Origin: Paenibacillus xerothermodurans
Lineage (GTDB): Bacteria > Bacillota > Bacilli > Paenibacillales > NBRC-103111
Assembly: GCF_002220865.2 (NCBI RefSeq)
Contig: NZ_NHRJ02000016.1
Coordinates: forward strand, 11-64,010
Length of the DNA stretch: 64,000 bases
Direction of reading: 5' to 3'
This document shows, piece by piece, positions 10,319-19,566 of the stretch. Positions within the stretch are counted from its first letter, which is position 1. Each line of letters starts with the position of its first letter. Under the pieces are notes generated by a model. That model did no database searches. It saw only the letters and a list, made by a program, of their open reading frames with translations, and was not told the origin of the DNA. Made by a program: the position numbers and the translations under genes.

Positions 10319-10993
10319 ATGATTTCCCTATTTTTAAGGACCGTACTTGTGTATTTCGTGGCATTTTTAGCTATGCGGGTGATGGGCAAAAGGGAAATCG
10401 GCAAGCTGTCCGTGTTCGATCTCGTTATTTCCATCATGATCGCAGAGATTGCTGTTTTCGTTCTTGAGGACGTAGGTAAGCCGATTGCCGAGGGACTTTT
10501 GCCATTAATCACACTGGTTGCTATCCAACTTCTAATTTCCTATATTTCATTAAAGAATGAGAGACTGCGCCGGTGGTTTGAAGGGAAGCCCTCTTTTATC
10601 ATAGAAAACGCCAAAATAAATCAGCAAGAGATGAAACGGCACCGGTACAATTTAGATGACTTATTACTTCAGCTCCGGCAAAACGATGTGACGGACGTGT
10701 CTAAAGTCGAGTTTGCCATCCTCGAACCTTCAGGCAAACTCACCGTGGTGGAAAAGCAGAGCAGCAACTCGCAGCCTGCCGGCGGCGAGCCGGCAATTCG
10801 CTATGAGGGTCTGCCGCTGCCTCTTATTATGGATGGCAAGGTCCAGGAGGACAGTCTTCAAAAGCTGGGGAAAACGAGGTTCTGGCTGAAAACTGAGCTG
10901 AACAAAAAAGGCGTTAGCGACTTCAAACAGGTGTTCTTTTGCTCATATGACGGCCGCGGGCATTGGTTTATTGACCGTAAAAGTAAAAGGTGA
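10319..10993 (+). CDS. DUF421 (YetF-like) membrane protein, YrbG counterpart
   Basis: The 224-residue protein has three N-terminal membrane helices (residues about 5-75), including MRVMGKREIGKLSVFDLVIS, which is typical of DUF421. A cytoplasmic part follows with RWFEGKPSFIIENAKIN and the QLRQNDVTDVSKVEFAILE segment, then a short C-terminal domain. GAAGGAGG lies 13 nt before ATG 10319. YrbG stands next to spoVB in B. subtilis. DUF421 proteins are linked to sporulation and germination in some species, but no biochemical role is known. It converges with spoVB; the two stop codons are 2 nt apart. Confidence 0.85.
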   Translation: MISLFLRTVLVYFVAFLAMRVMGKREIGKLSVFDLVISIMIAEIAVFVLEDVGKPIAEGLLPLITLVAIQLLISYISLKNERLRRWFEGKPSFIIENAKINQQEMKRHRYNLDDLLLQLRQNDVTDVSKVEFAILEPSGKLTVVEKQSSNSQPAGGEPAIRYEGLPLPLIMDGKVQEDSLQKLGKTRFWLKTELNKKGVSDFKQVFFCSYDGRGHWFIDRKSKR

Positions 10994-10995
10994 CA

Positions 10996-12558
10996 TTATT
11001 TCACAATTTTTCGTCCTAACCACATGATTCTCAGTAAATCGTTTCTATCAATTAACCCTAACAGCACGCAGAAGCAAAGATACAGCACGATGCCCGAACC
11101 ACATGACACCACGAACCGTACAAAAGTGTTGAACAGCCACTCGTTATGCATGATCAAATAGCTGGCCCAGCCCGACACGCACATAGCCAGACCGACTTTG
11201 GCGAAGTCGCTGATTTGCATGCGGAAATGAAGCAGTTTGACCACACTGTGCCAATGGAGAACGGTAACTAGCACGATGTTGATATTAATCGCCATAATCG
11301 CACCGAGTATGCCGAACTCCGGTTTCCGGGCCAGCCAATAGATTAACGCCAGCTTGGCGATGGAGCCGATCAACGTGTTAAACAAGGCGCTTCCCGGCCG
11401 GTCGAGCGCCTGCAGCGTAGCCTGCAGCGGCGCTTGGAAATAAATAAACAGTGCGATAGGCGCCATCATTTTGAGCATGGAAGCGACTTGAGCTTGACCG
11501 TATAAGTAATGGCACAGCGGCTCCGCTAAAATCAGCATGATCATTGCAAAAGGCGCACCGGTAACCAGTGCGAGCTTAAGCGATTGATGCAGTCGGGTAT
11601 GGATTGTTAGCATATCATTACGAGCCGCGGCCTCGGACAACGATGGTATCAGCGATACGGATAGCGAATAAGTCAGTGCGCTGGGAAGCAGCAGGACCGG
11701 GATCACCATGCCCTGCAGCGCCCCGTACTGCGCTGTGGCCAAAGCAGTTGCAATCCCGGCGGCGGCCAGACTTTGCACGATTAGAATCGACTCAAGGAAG
11801 TACGAGCAGGAGCCGACCAGCTTGCTTCCGGTGATGGGCAGAGCCAATCCCAGCAGTTCTTTTAAATTCGACCAGCGAAACCCGATTATTGGAGGCGAGG
11901 TTGCTTCAGTATTTTTTGGCCTTTTCTTTCGGTCATTTCGGTAATTCAGGTATAACACAAGCAGTGCGCCGGTCTCTCCCAACATAACACCGACCATCGC
12001 CCCTGCGGCCGCATATTCAATGCCGTAGGGCAGCATCAAGTAGGCCAGGACGAGCATCGTTACGATGCGTATCATCGTCTCTATCACCTGGGAGAGCGCC
12101 GTCGGAATCATATTTTGCCGGCCTTGGAAGTACCCCCGAAATACAGAGCCGACGCCGACCAGCAGTATGATTGGCGTCATACAAATAAACGTATAATAAA
12201 CCCTTGAGTCGGTAAGCAGATGCGATGATATCCAGTTGGCCGCCAGCAAGCTGACCACGGTAAAAACGGTGCTCAATATAAAGCTGAACAGCATCGCCAA
12301 ACGAAAAATTTTGCGTATTCTATCTTCATCGCCCTCTGCTTCCGCCGCCGCGACCAGCTTGGCCACCGCAATGGGAATGCCGCCGGTAATTATGGTCAAA
12401 ATGACGATCATAAAAGGGTAGCCCATCTGATACAGTCCCACTCCTTCGGCGCCAATCACCCGAGGAAGTGTCATTCTGGGAATGAAGCCGAGAATACGGT
12501 TAATGATGCCAGCGGCGAGCAGGATGAGCGTGCCTTTAATAAACGATTGTTTCGTCAC
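10996..12558 (-). CDS. spoVB: SpoVB, MOP-superfamily lipid flippase for spore cortex
   Basis: SpoVB belongs to the MATE/MOP family and is needed for spore cortex synthesis, probably by flipping lipid II. The 520-residue protein starts TKQSFIKGTLILLAAGIINR and is almost wholly hydrophobic with about 14 helices. It contains RMTLPRVIGAEGVGLYQMGYP, FRGYFQGRQNMIPTALSQ and QATLQALDRPG. The GTG at 12558 follows GAAGAAGGAAACCAC on the minus strand; the longer frame upstream lacks family similarity. It is convergent with the DUF421 gene and divergent from comN. Confidence 0.92.
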   Translation of the reverse strand: MTKQSFIKGTLILLAAGIINRILGFIPRMTLPRVIGAEGVGLYQMGYPFMIVILTIITGGIPIAVAKLVAAAEAEGDEDRIRKIFRLAMLFSFILSTVFTVVSLLAANWISSHLLTDSRVYYTFICMTPIILLVGVGSVFRGYFQGRQNMIPTALSQVIETMIRIVTMLVLAYLMLPYGIEYAAAGAMVGVMLGETGALLVLYLNYRNDRKKRPKNTEATSPPIIGFRWSNLKELLGLALPITGSKLVGSCSYFLESILIVQSLAAAGIATALATAQYGALQGMVIPVLLLPSALTYSLSVSLIPSLSEAAARNDMLTIHTRLHQSLKLALVTGAPFAMIMLILAEPLCHYLYGQAQVASMLKMMAPIALFIYFQAPLQATLQALDRPGSALFNTLIGSIAKLALIYWLARKPEFGILGAIMAININIVLVTVLHWHSVVKLLHFRMQISDFAKVGLAMCVSGWASYLIMHNEWLFNTFVRFVVSCGSGIVLYLCFCVLLGLIDRNDLLRIMWLGRKIVK

Positions 12559-12604
12559 GTGGTTTCCTTCTTCCTCCCATTGTTTATTAAATGCATATGC
12601 GAGA

Positions 12605-12620
12605 CATGTCCACGGACATG
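12605..12620. promoter_or_regulatory. Inverted repeat in the spoVB-comN divergent region
   Basis: CATGTCC-AC-GGACATG is a perfect 7-bp inverted repeat with a 2-bp spacer, about 45 bp upstream of spoVB and 100 bp upstream of comN. It could be an operator or the stem of a short hairpin, and I cannot tell which. Confidence 0.3.
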
Positions 12621-12721
12621 CACAATTTTTGTGTGTTCGTTTTTTAGCCGGAGGAGGAAATAGCTCACGTGCATCGAATATGTGTAACAGTAAAAGCTGC
12701 ACGGCAGGAGGTTGACAGCAG

Positions 12722-13192
12722 ATGGTAAACGAGGAAAGTCAGGAGCATAGTTCAGGCCCGAGCGATGCGGCTGAAACTGCCGAACACGTGGAAAAACAAG
12801 CCGGTGAAACGATGACTGATGCGGTGGCGGAGACGGGAGCCGCCTCGGAAGCGGCTATCGGTGAGTTATTGCCGGCTCCTGCAATGGATGCGGGTGATCA
12901 AGATGAGCTGAGCAGCGAGCCGAACTCAGAAGCCGCGGAGCACGACGAGCTGTCGGAGATGGAACTGAATGAGGTGATAGAGAACATCTGCAACAGCAAG
13001 GCTGACGAGTTTCGCATGTTGGGCTACGAGCACGTGACAGGCCGGGAAGTGTGGGAATGTGTCAGCGATAAATATATTAAGCAGGGAACACCGCCGCTCC
13101 ACAGAATCGTCAACGACATATTATCGTTGAAGGTAACTCAGTTTATGAATTGGATGACGATGAGCATATATAAGAGCAACCCCTTCGAATAG
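12722..13192 (+). CDS. comN: ComN-like post-transcriptional regulator (YrzD family)
   Basis: The C-terminal 75 residues match the ComN/YrzD family: ELNEVIENICNSKADEFRML, GYEHVTGREVWECVSDKYI, then KQGTPPLHRIVNDILSLKV. B. subtilis ComN (about 98 residues) controls comE mRNA after transcription and binds DivIVA. This protein has 156 residues because of an acidic, Ala/Glu/Ser-rich, probably disordered N-terminal extension of about 75 residues. AGGAGG precedes ATG 12722. It lies between spoVB and secD as in B. subtilis. The family is clear; conservation of the competence role is inferred. Confidence 0.85.
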   Translation: MVNEESQEHSSGPSDAAETAEHVEKQAGETMTDAVAETGAASEAAIGELLPAPAMDAGDQDELSSEPNSEAAEHDELSEMELNEVIENICNSKADEFRMLGYEHVTGREVWECVSDKYIKQGTPPLHRIVNDILSLKVTQFMNWMTMSIYKSNPFE

Positions 13193-13208
13193 CGGAGGGT
13201 TTTTTTGC
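13179..13208 (+). terminator. Terminator overlapping the comN stop codon
   Basis: CCCTTCG pairs with CGGAGGG around AATAG, followed by TTTTTTT. The left arm encodes the last residues of ComN and the loop contains the TAG stop. Confidence 0.75.
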
Positions 13209-13251
13209 GTGAATTGGCCGTGCCCACCATGCCATGCCATTAATCATCAAA

Positions 13252-13280
13252 TTGACTGATTTTTCGCAGGTAGGTATAAT
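13252..13280 (+). promoter_or_regulatory. Sigma-A promoter of secD
   Basis: TTGACT at 13252-13257 and TATAAT at 13275-13280 are separated by 17 bp. The ATG of secD lies about 22 nt after the expected start site. Confidence 0.85.
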
Positions 13281-13309
13281 AGGAACATTGAGTATGGAGG
13301 GAGACCGTC

Positions 13310-14542
13310 ATGGACATCAAAAGGATCATTGCGCTCATTGTGATTGTGGCAGTAGTTTTCACAGGCATCGGCTTGACGAGTCCTGCACTGTTGTCAAACA
13401 TAAAACTGGGCTTGGATTTAAAAGGCGGCTTTGAGATACTTTATGTGGCCGAGCCTCTTGAGCCGGGACAACCGATTACTAAGGAAGCATTATTAGAAAC
13501 TGCGAGAAGTGTGGAAAACCGGGCCAATGCCGCGGGCGTGAGTGAACCGGAGGTTACTACTGAAGGCAGCGACCGCATTAGAGTTCGGATCGCGGGGGTA
13601 CACAACGAAACGGAACTGCGGAACATTCTGAAGAAACCTGCAGAGCTGACATTCCGCGGTCCTGATGGTACGAAGGAAATGGTCGGCAGCGATTTCGTCC
13701 CGGGCGGAGCGGAAGTTGGTTTTAACGAAACCAACCAGCCGATCATCCATATTAAGGTTAAGGATGCCGAAAAATTCAAACGGGTAACGGAGAAGCTGTT
13801 GAAGCAACCTCTCGCCATCTATCTGGATGAAACTGAGCTGTCCGCTCCGGAAGTGCAGCAGGTGCTGACCGACGGTCAGGCGACAATCTCCGGCAGTTAC
13901 ACGTACGATGAAGCAGTCAAGCTGCGCGACACGATCAATCTCGGCGCTCTGCCGTTGAAGTTGACGGAAAAATATACTCAGTCCGTTGGGGCCTCTCTGG
14001 GTCAACTATCTTTGGATCAAACGGTGCGCGCGAGCATTATCGCCAGCATACTGATTCTCCTGTTTATGCTTGTGATGTATAGACTGCCAGGCGTCGTAGC
14101 CAGCATTTCTATCATTACGTATGTGTGGGTTCTACTTGGAGTGATGTATTTGATGAACGCAACCTTGACGCTGCCGGGTATCGCAGCATTCGTGCTTGGC
14201 GTCGGTATGGCAGTGGACGCCAATATTATCACTTATGAGCGAATCAAGGACGAGCTGCGCAGCGGTAAAAGCGTGCTCTCCTCGCTCCGCGCAGGGTCGC
14301 GAAATTCATTTCGTACGATCATTGACGCCAATTTGACAACGATTCTCGCCGGCTTGGTCCTGTTTTACCTGGGAACCGGTGCGATTCAAGGTTTCGCATT
14401 AACGCTGATCTTTAGCATCTTGGTTAGTATTTTGACCAATGTCCTTTTCTCAAGATGGCTGCTTGTCCTTCTGATTCGCAGCAACATAGCCAAAAAGCCG
14501 GCTTACTTTGGGGTAAAGGAGTCCGAAATTAATGCGCTATAA
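13310..14542 (+). CDS. secD: SecD, protein-export membrane subunit
   Basis: SecD with SecF uses the proton-motive force to help exported proteins leave the SecYEG channel. The 410-residue protein has an N-terminal membrane helix (about 5-25), the LGLDLKGGFEILY signature, an extracytoplasmic domain (about 40-230) and a block of five C-terminal helices including VLGVGMAVDANIITYERIKD. GGAGGGAGACCGTC precedes ATG 13310. The next gene overlaps by 11 nt. In B. subtilis SecD and SecF are one fused protein; here they are separate. Confidence 0.95.
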   Translation: MDIKRIIALIVIVAVVFTGIGLTSPALLSNIKLGLDLKGGFEILYVAEPLEPGQPITKEALLETARSVENRANAAGVSEPEVTTEGSDRIRVRIAGVHNETELRNILKKPAELTFRGPDGTKEMVGSDFVPGGAEVGFNETNQPIIHIKVKDAEKFKRVTEKLLKQPLAIYLDETELSAPEVQQVLTDGQATISGSYTYDEAVKLRDTINLGALPLKLTEKYTQSVGASLGQLSLDQTVRASIIASILILLFMLVMYRLPGVVASISIITYVWVLLGVMYLMNATLTLPGIAAFVLGVGMAVDANIITYERIKDELRSGKSVLSSLRAGSRNSFRTIIDANLTTILAGLVLFYLGTGAIQGFALTLIFSILVSILTNVLFSRWLLVLLIRSNIAKKPAYFGVKESEINAL

Positions 14543-15455
14543 TTTTTCGTTCGATATAGTAAAGCACAGAAAGAAGTTTTTCACTCTTTCGATCGTCATC
14601 ACGCTGGTCGGGATTTTGACACTGGCCTTGTTTGGTCTGAATTACGGAGTTGATTTCAAAGCCGGCACGACGCTAGATATTACTACAGGCGGACAAGCCA
14701 TAGACAAAGCAAAAGTTGAACAAATTGTGGGCGAAGTGGGCTTTGAAGATATACCGATTACGGTCGGCGGGGAGTTAAATGATCGGGTAACCATCCGGTT
14801 TGATAAGGTATTGACCGCGGAGCAAGTCAACTCGATCGAGGCCGCTTTCAAAACAGCATATGGTGATAACATATCCAAGGAAGAAAACACGGTAGACACC
14901 GAGTTGGCGAAAGAGTTAGCCATAAAAGCTTTTTACGCGGTGTTGGCAGCAAGTGTAGGGATTATCATCTATGTCAGCATCCGCTTTGAATGGCGTTTCG
15001 CCATCGCTGGTATCGTAGCTCTTCTGCATGACGCATTTATCGTTATCAGTTTGTTCTCTATTCTTCGGTTAGAAGTAAATTTAACGTTTATTGCTGCACT
15101 CTTGACTATCATCGGTTACTCTATCAATGATACGATTGTCATTTTTGACCGGATACGTGAGAATTTGCGTTTCGCCAGAATCAAAACCTTCGACGATTTG
15201 GCTGATTTAGTCAACAAAAGCATCTGGCAGACGATGACTCGATCTATCAATACAATGATAACGGTGCTGATCGCGGCATTGTGCTTGTATATTCTCGGCA
15301 GCACGGCTATTCAACTGTTTTCCTTGGCTATGATTTTCGGATTGCTTAGCGGTGCATACTCTTCCATCTTTATTGCAAGTACGATTTGGCTTCTTCTTAA
15401 GAACAAATCTTTAGGTTCTAAAAAGAGACCAACTGCAGTAACAGTAAAAGAATAA
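14532..15455 (+). CDS. secF: SecF, protein-export membrane subunit
   Basis: This is the partner of SecD. The 307-residue protein begins MRYNFSFDIVKHRKKFF, has GLNYGVDFKAGTTLDI after the first helix, and ends with the five-helix RND-type block containing IGYSINDTIVIFDRIRENLR. Its start lies inside the 3' end of secD, so translation is probably coupled. Length is normal for a stand-alone SecF. Confidence 0.95.
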   Translation: MRYNFSFDIVKHRKKFFTLSIVITLVGILTLALFGLNYGVDFKAGTTLDITTGGQAIDKAKVEQIVGEVGFEDIPITVGGELNDRVTIRFDKVLTAEQVNSIEAAFKTAYGDNISKEENTVDTELAKELAIKAFYAVLAASVGIIIYVSIRFEWRFAIAGIVALLHDAFIVISLFSILRLEVNLTFIAALLTIIGYSINDTIVIFDRIRENLRFARIKTFDDLADLVNKSIWQTMTRSINTMITVLIAALCLYILGSTAIQLFSLAMIFGLLSGAYSSIFIASTIWLLLKNKSLGSKKRPTAVTVKE

Positions 15456-15460
15456 TAACC

Positions 15461-15496
15461 GGCCGCGCGAAATCAATAGTTTCCCGCGGCCTTTCT
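15461..15496 (+). terminator. Terminator after secDF
   Basis: GGCCGCG-C-GAAA pairs with TTTC-C-CGCGGCC around a 7-nt loop, giving 11 bp with one C-C mismatch. A short TTTCT follows, so termination may be partial. Confidence 0.6.
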
Positions 15497-15521
15497 ATCA
15501 ACTCATTTAGGGAGTGTCTAG

Positions 15522-16475
15522 ATGACAGAGGAAGGCATACAAAAAGCCGAACTTGCCGCGTGGATGGGCGCTATCGGACACCTGGGCCTCGCACTTTTGA
15601 ATGGGGCGGTGGGTTACATATCGGGAAGTAAAGCACTCGTTGCGGACGCAGTGCGCTCGACATCCATCGCCGCGTGCTCTTTCGCCGTATTGCTCGGCGC
15701 ACGTAAGGGCAAGCCGTCGTCGTATGAAACAGCTGCAGAAGGCACCGGCAAGGCGGAAACCGGAACGGCAGTTTTGCTGTCCGCGCTGCTGGTTGTTTTC
15801 GGCATTGAGTTGGGCATTTCATGCATATATTCGTTTTTTACCGGATTCATTCAGCCGCCTGAAATCGGGGCACTGATTGCCGCTGTCATTGCGTTCGTGA
15901 CCAAGGAAGCCATGTTTCGGTACGGCTGCCGGCTGGGAATACAGCGTGCACATCAGGGATCGATGGAGGCCGGCTGGGACTATCGGTTGCACTTGTACGT
16001 GTCGATCGCCGTATTGCTCGGGGCATTAGGGGCTATATTGGGTGATTACCTGGGAAATAATTATTTGTACTACCTAGATCCCGTTGCCGGATTGTTCGTA
16101 GCGGCGGTGCTGCTAAAAATGGGTTGGGACATTACAGCAAAGTCCGCCCGGGGCAGGTTAGGCAGTTACTTGCAAAAGGAAGATGCGGCCGAATTGCTTG
16201 AAGCGGCGCAAAAAGTTACCGGCGTGATTACGGTCGATGCCCTTAAAGCACGTGAGCAAGGCCACTATGTGATTGTGGACGTGTCGATCAGCGTTAATCC
16301 CCGCATTAGTGTACTGGAAGGGCATGATGTGGCGAAAACGTTGAGAAACACGTTGATGCACAAGTTTAGCCATGTTTCCGATGTGCACGTCCGTGTCAAT
16401 CCGTATGATCCCGGCTACCCGTATAAAAATAACGTTGACCCCCACCAAGACACGTATCCTACTATCTTGCACTGA
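15522..16475 (+). CDS. CDF (cation diffusion facilitator) family protein with lost transmembrane metal ligands
   Basis: The fold is that of CDF transporters: about six helices, NGAVGYISGSKALVADA in helix 1-2, LDPVAGLFVAAVLLKMGWDI, and a cytoplasmic ferredoxin-like domain with VDVSISVNPRISVLEGHDVA and HVSDVHVRVNPYDPGYP. CDF proteins export Zn, Fe, Co or Mn through site A, built from two H-x3-D motifs. Here the first reads DAVRSTSI (R and I instead of H and D) and the second reads WDYRLHLY (Y and H instead of H and D). The C-terminal domain keeps its usual histidines. It is therefore a CDF relative that may not transport by the known mechanism. It stands alone between secF and recJ. Confidence 0.8.
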   Translation: MTEEGIQKAELAAWMGAIGHLGLALLNGAVGYISGSKALVADAVRSTSIAACSFAVLLGARKGKPSSYETAAEGTGKAETGTAVLLSALLVVFGIELGISCIYSFFTGFIQPPEIGALIAAVIAFVTKEAMFRYGCRLGIQRAHQGSMEAGWDYRLHLYVSIAVLLGALGAILGDYLGNNYLYYLDPVAGLFVAAVLLKMGWDITAKSARGRLGSYLQKEDAAELLEAAQKVTGVITVDALKAREQGHYVIVDVSISVNPRISVLEGHDVAKTLRNTLMHKFSHVSDVHVRVNPYDPGYPYKNNVDPHQDTYPTILH

Positions 16476-16564
16476 CGGTCAGAAGGTTATGAGTAAGATA
16501 GAGCGGCTACAATAGAAAACAAGAGAACAATTCGGCTGATCGGACAGCTTTAGGAGGGAACGGC

Positions 16565-19009
16565 ATGCTGCAACCACGTGCAAATTGGAACATATACGAG
16601 ACGGATGCTGATCAGGCCGAGCAATTGGCCAAGGATCTCCAAATCGAACCGCTGCTGGCACGACTTCTTATTGTCCGGGGAATTAAAAGCAAAGAGAATG
16701 CTGCGGCCTTTTTGCATGGAGGAACGGATCGAACGCATGATCCGTTCCTTTTAGATGGTATGACGCGAGCTGTATATCGTGTCCGGCAAGCGCTCGAACG
16801 CGGTGAACATATCCGAGTATACGGCGACTACGACGCTGATGGCGTAAGCAGTACGGCGTTGATGGTCTTTTTGCTTAGGCAGTTGGGTGCGTCCTTCGAT
16901 TATTACATACCTCATCGGGTGCGCGAAGGCTATGGCTTGAACAAGGGCGCCATAGAAGCCGCCCACACGCAAGGCGTGACGCTGCTGATTACGGTCGATA
17001 CAGGCATCAGTTCTGTGGAAGAGATCTCTTATGCTTCCGAGCTCGGTATCGATGTCATCGTCACAGATCATCATGAACCACCGGCCGTTTTGCCGCAGGC
17101 CTACGCTCTGATCAACCCCAAAAAACCCGGTTGTACGTATCCGTTTAAGCAGCTGGCGGGAGTGGGTGTGGCTCTCAAGTTGGCAGAAGCGCTTTTAGGC
17201 AGATGGCCTGAAGAGTTGCTGGAGTTCGCTGCTCTTGGCACAGTGGCAGATTTAATGCCGCTTGTTGATGAGAACCGAATCATCGTAAAGAACGGCCTGG
17301 CCAGGCTGAAGTCGACAGCTAATCCAGGTTTTCGAGCTCTGTTCGGCGTTGCCGGCATCCAGCCCAAGGATGCGAACGCAATGCATATCGGGTTTGCCCT
17401 GGCCCCTCGCATTAACGCGAGCGGGCGATTACACAACGCAGATGATGCAGTCCGGCTCTTAATCACGGAAGACATGCTGGAAGCGAAGAATTTGGCGGAT
17501 GAGCTGGATGAGATGAATAAGGCGAGACAGCTGCTGGTCGAAGACATCACCAAGCAGGCGATGGCCATGAAGGAGCAGCATGCCGCTGCGGGAGTAGGAG
17601 CTGCAGTGATTGTTGTGGCACAGGACGATTGGAACATAGGAGTAGTCGGCATTGTGGCATCGAAACTGGTGGATAGATTTTACCGGCCGGCGATTGTTCT
17701 AGGCATTGATAACGAAACGGGGCTAGCGAAAGGATCGGCTCGATCCATTGCCGGCTTTGACATACATAAAGCTCTTTATCACTGCGAAGATTTGTTAGAG
17801 CACTATGGAGGGCACCAGGCGGCGGCAGGTATGACCTTGACGAGGGAGAACGTGCCCGAGCTAACGCGGCGTTTGAATGCATTAGCTGAAGAGTGGCTTC
17901 TGCCAGAACATTTTGTGCCGCAGATGGACGCAGATATGGTATGCTCATTGGAGGAAGTCGAGTTGAAAACCATTGAGCAGTTGGAGCAGCTCGGTCCATT
18001 TGGCATGGGAAATCCGACACCGAAGTTCGTGCTGTCCGATGTTCGCTGTCAGGAGCTGCGGACAATGGGCAAAGAACGGCAGCATATGAAATTGTCACTA
18101 CAGTGCGCCGTTGAGCAGACAGCAGTTACGTTGGATGCTGTAGGATTCAATAAAGCTGCAATTATACCGTGGATTTCGCCGACGGCGTCAGTTGATATAT
18201 TGGGCGAGCTTACCATAAATGAGTGGAATGGTCTGCGCAAACCACAATTGATGATTCAGGACATCAGGATTTCACATGTGCAGCTTTTTGATTGGCGCGG
18301 CGCGGCCAAGCTCGACGAAAAGATCAACGAGGTGGCCGCACGGTTAGCCTCACACGATGGCACACAGCAAGCACAGCTGGCACTTCTGACGTTGAACGAC
18401 CGCGACGAGGAACTCCGTTCGCGATTCGGAGGACAATTTGCCATCTGGGGCATCGAGCGGCCGGGCGGGGACGGTGTGGTTCCGCGCAACGAGTTGGCCA
18501 GTCAGCAAAGCCCGACTGCCATCACCGATATCGTGTTGTATGATTTGCCTGCGGATTTAGCGACGTTGGCCGCTGCGGCAAGAGCGATGGAAGGCGCACA
18601 GCGATTTTATGCAGTGTTTCAGGGCGAACTTGTTAATGTGGGAAATTTGCCGACACGGGACATGTTCAAGACCGTGTACGCTGCCGTCCACCGGCACAAC
18701 GGGGGCTTGTCTTCCGGAGCGTTCACCGCGGCTTTGTCCAAGCGTTCCGGGCTGTCGGCCGACCTAATTCAGTTTATGTTAGACGTATTCATTGAGCTGG
18801 GTTTGATTCGCCGGACCAATTCGGGCTATGAGACCGAGCCTGTTAAGAGCACTGGCAAGAAGGAACTCAGTTCATCTGCCCTGTATCAGCAGCGCCAGAG
18901 TATGTTGGAAGTGGAGCAAGCGCTGCTTTATTCAACCACGGATCAATTGCACCAATGGATATTGAATTGTCGACAACCAATTAAACCGTTAATGGAGGAT
19001 ATTGTATGA
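16565..19009 (+). CDS. recJ: RecJ, single-stranded-DNA-specific 5'-3' exonuclease
   Basis: RecJ degrades single strands during recombination and mismatch repair. The 814-residue protein has the DHH phosphoesterase core with YGDYDADGVSSTAL, LLITVDTGISS and VTDHHEPP, a DHHA1 region with GGHQAAAGMTL, an OB domain (FGMGNPTPKFV) and a long Firmicute-type C-terminal extension of about 250 residues. TTAGGAGGGAACGGC precedes ATG 16565. Its end overlaps apt by 4 nt, as in related genomes. Confidence 0.95.
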   Translation: MLQPRANWNIYETDADQAEQLAKDLQIEPLLARLLIVRGIKSKENAAAFLHGGTDRTHDPFLLDGMTRAVYRVRQALERGEHIRVYGDYDADGVSSTALMVFLLRQLGASFDYYIPHRVREGYGLNKGAIEAAHTQGVTLLITVDTGISSVEEISYASELGIDVIVTDHHEPPAVLPQAYALINPKKPGCTYPFKQLAGVGVALKLAEALLGRWPEELLEFAALGTVADLMPLVDENRIIVKNGLARLKSTANPGFRALFGVAGIQPKDANAMHIGFALAPRINASGRLHNADDAVRLLITEDMLEAKNLADELDEMNKARQLLVEDITKQAMAMKEQHAAAGVGAAVIVVAQDDWNIGVVGIVASKLVDRFYRPAIVLGIDNETGLAKGSARSIAGFDIHKALYHCEDLLEHYGGHQAAAGMTLTRENVPELTRRLNALAEEWLLPEHFVPQMDADMVCSLEEVELKTIEQLEQLGPFGMGNPTPKFVLSDVRCQELRTMGKERQHMKLSLQCAVEQTAVTLDAVGFNKAAIIPWISPTASVDILGELTINEWNGLRKPQLMIQDIRISHVQLFDWRGAAKLDEKINEVAARLASHDGTQQAQLALLTLNDRDEELRSRFGGQFAIWGIERPGGDGVVPRNELASQQSPTAITDIVLYDLPADLATLAAAARAMEGAQRFYAVFQGELVNVGNLPTRDMFKTVYAAVHRHNGGLSSGAFTAALSKRSGLSADLIQFMLDVFIELGLIRRTNSGYETEPVKSTGKKELSSSALYQQRQSMLEVEQALLYSTTDQLHQWILNCRQPIKPLMEDIV

Positions 19010-19527
19010 GTTCAAGTTTCAAAGAATACATCCGGGTGATTGAGGACTTTCCTCAGCCAGGGATAAGCTTCAAAGATATTACCACTCTGCTGCAGAACGG
19101 TCCGGTGTACAAAGAGGTGATCCTTGAGCTGGCCCGGCAGTTTCGGGATCATGAGATAGATTGTATCGCAGGCCCAGAGGCAAGAGGCTTTGTGATCGGC
19201 GCCCCCTTGGCTGTCGAGCTTGGCGTCGGTTTCATTCCGATCCGCAAGAGCGGTAAACTCCCTGGCGAAACAATCGAGGCGGATTACGATCTGGAGTACG
19301 GCAATGATAAGCTGTCAATGCACAAGGATGCGATTAAGCCAGGTCAAAAAGTATTGATCGCCGATGATCTGTTGGCAACCGGTGGAACCATTGCTACCTC
19401 CATTAACCTGGTTGAGCAGTTGGGAGGCATCGTCGTTGGTGCGGCGTTCCTGATTGAACTCGTTGATTTAAAGGGACGGGAAAAACTTGGTACGATCGAT
19501 ATTGTTTCCCTTGTTAAATATGACTAG
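19006..19527 (+). CDS. apt: Adenine phosphoribosyltransferase
   Basis: Apt salvages adenine to AMP using PRPP. The 173-residue protein shows FKDITTLLQNG, CIAGPEARGFVIGAPLAVEL, IRKSGKLPGETI and the PRPP loop VLIADDLLATGGTI. The ATG overlaps the recJ stop (ATGA). A strong terminator follows, so recJ-apt form a unit separate from rel. Confidence 0.97.
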   Translation: MSSSFKEYIRVIEDFPQPGISFKDITTLLQNGPVYKEVILELARQFRDHEIDCIAGPEARGFVIGAPLAVELGVGFIPIRKSGKLPGETIEADYDLEYGNDKLSMHKDAIKPGQKVLIADDLLATGGTIATSINLVEQLGGIVVGAAFLIELVDLKGREKLGTIDIVSLVKYD

Positions 19528-19533
19528 TAATTG

Positions 19534-19566
19534 GAAAGCTCTGGTGCCGCATGGTACCGGAGCTTT
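19534..19566 (+). terminator. Terminator after apt
   Basis: AAAGCTCT-GGTGCC pairs with GGTACC-GGAGCTTT (14 bp, with G-T pairs) around GCAT, followed by a short T run. Confidence 0.85.

Noticed and set aside
15522-16475. Ordinary zinc/iron CDF exporter annotation
   Set aside because: The fold fits, but the essential H-x3-D ligands in helices 2 and 5 are missing, so I call it CDF-like only.
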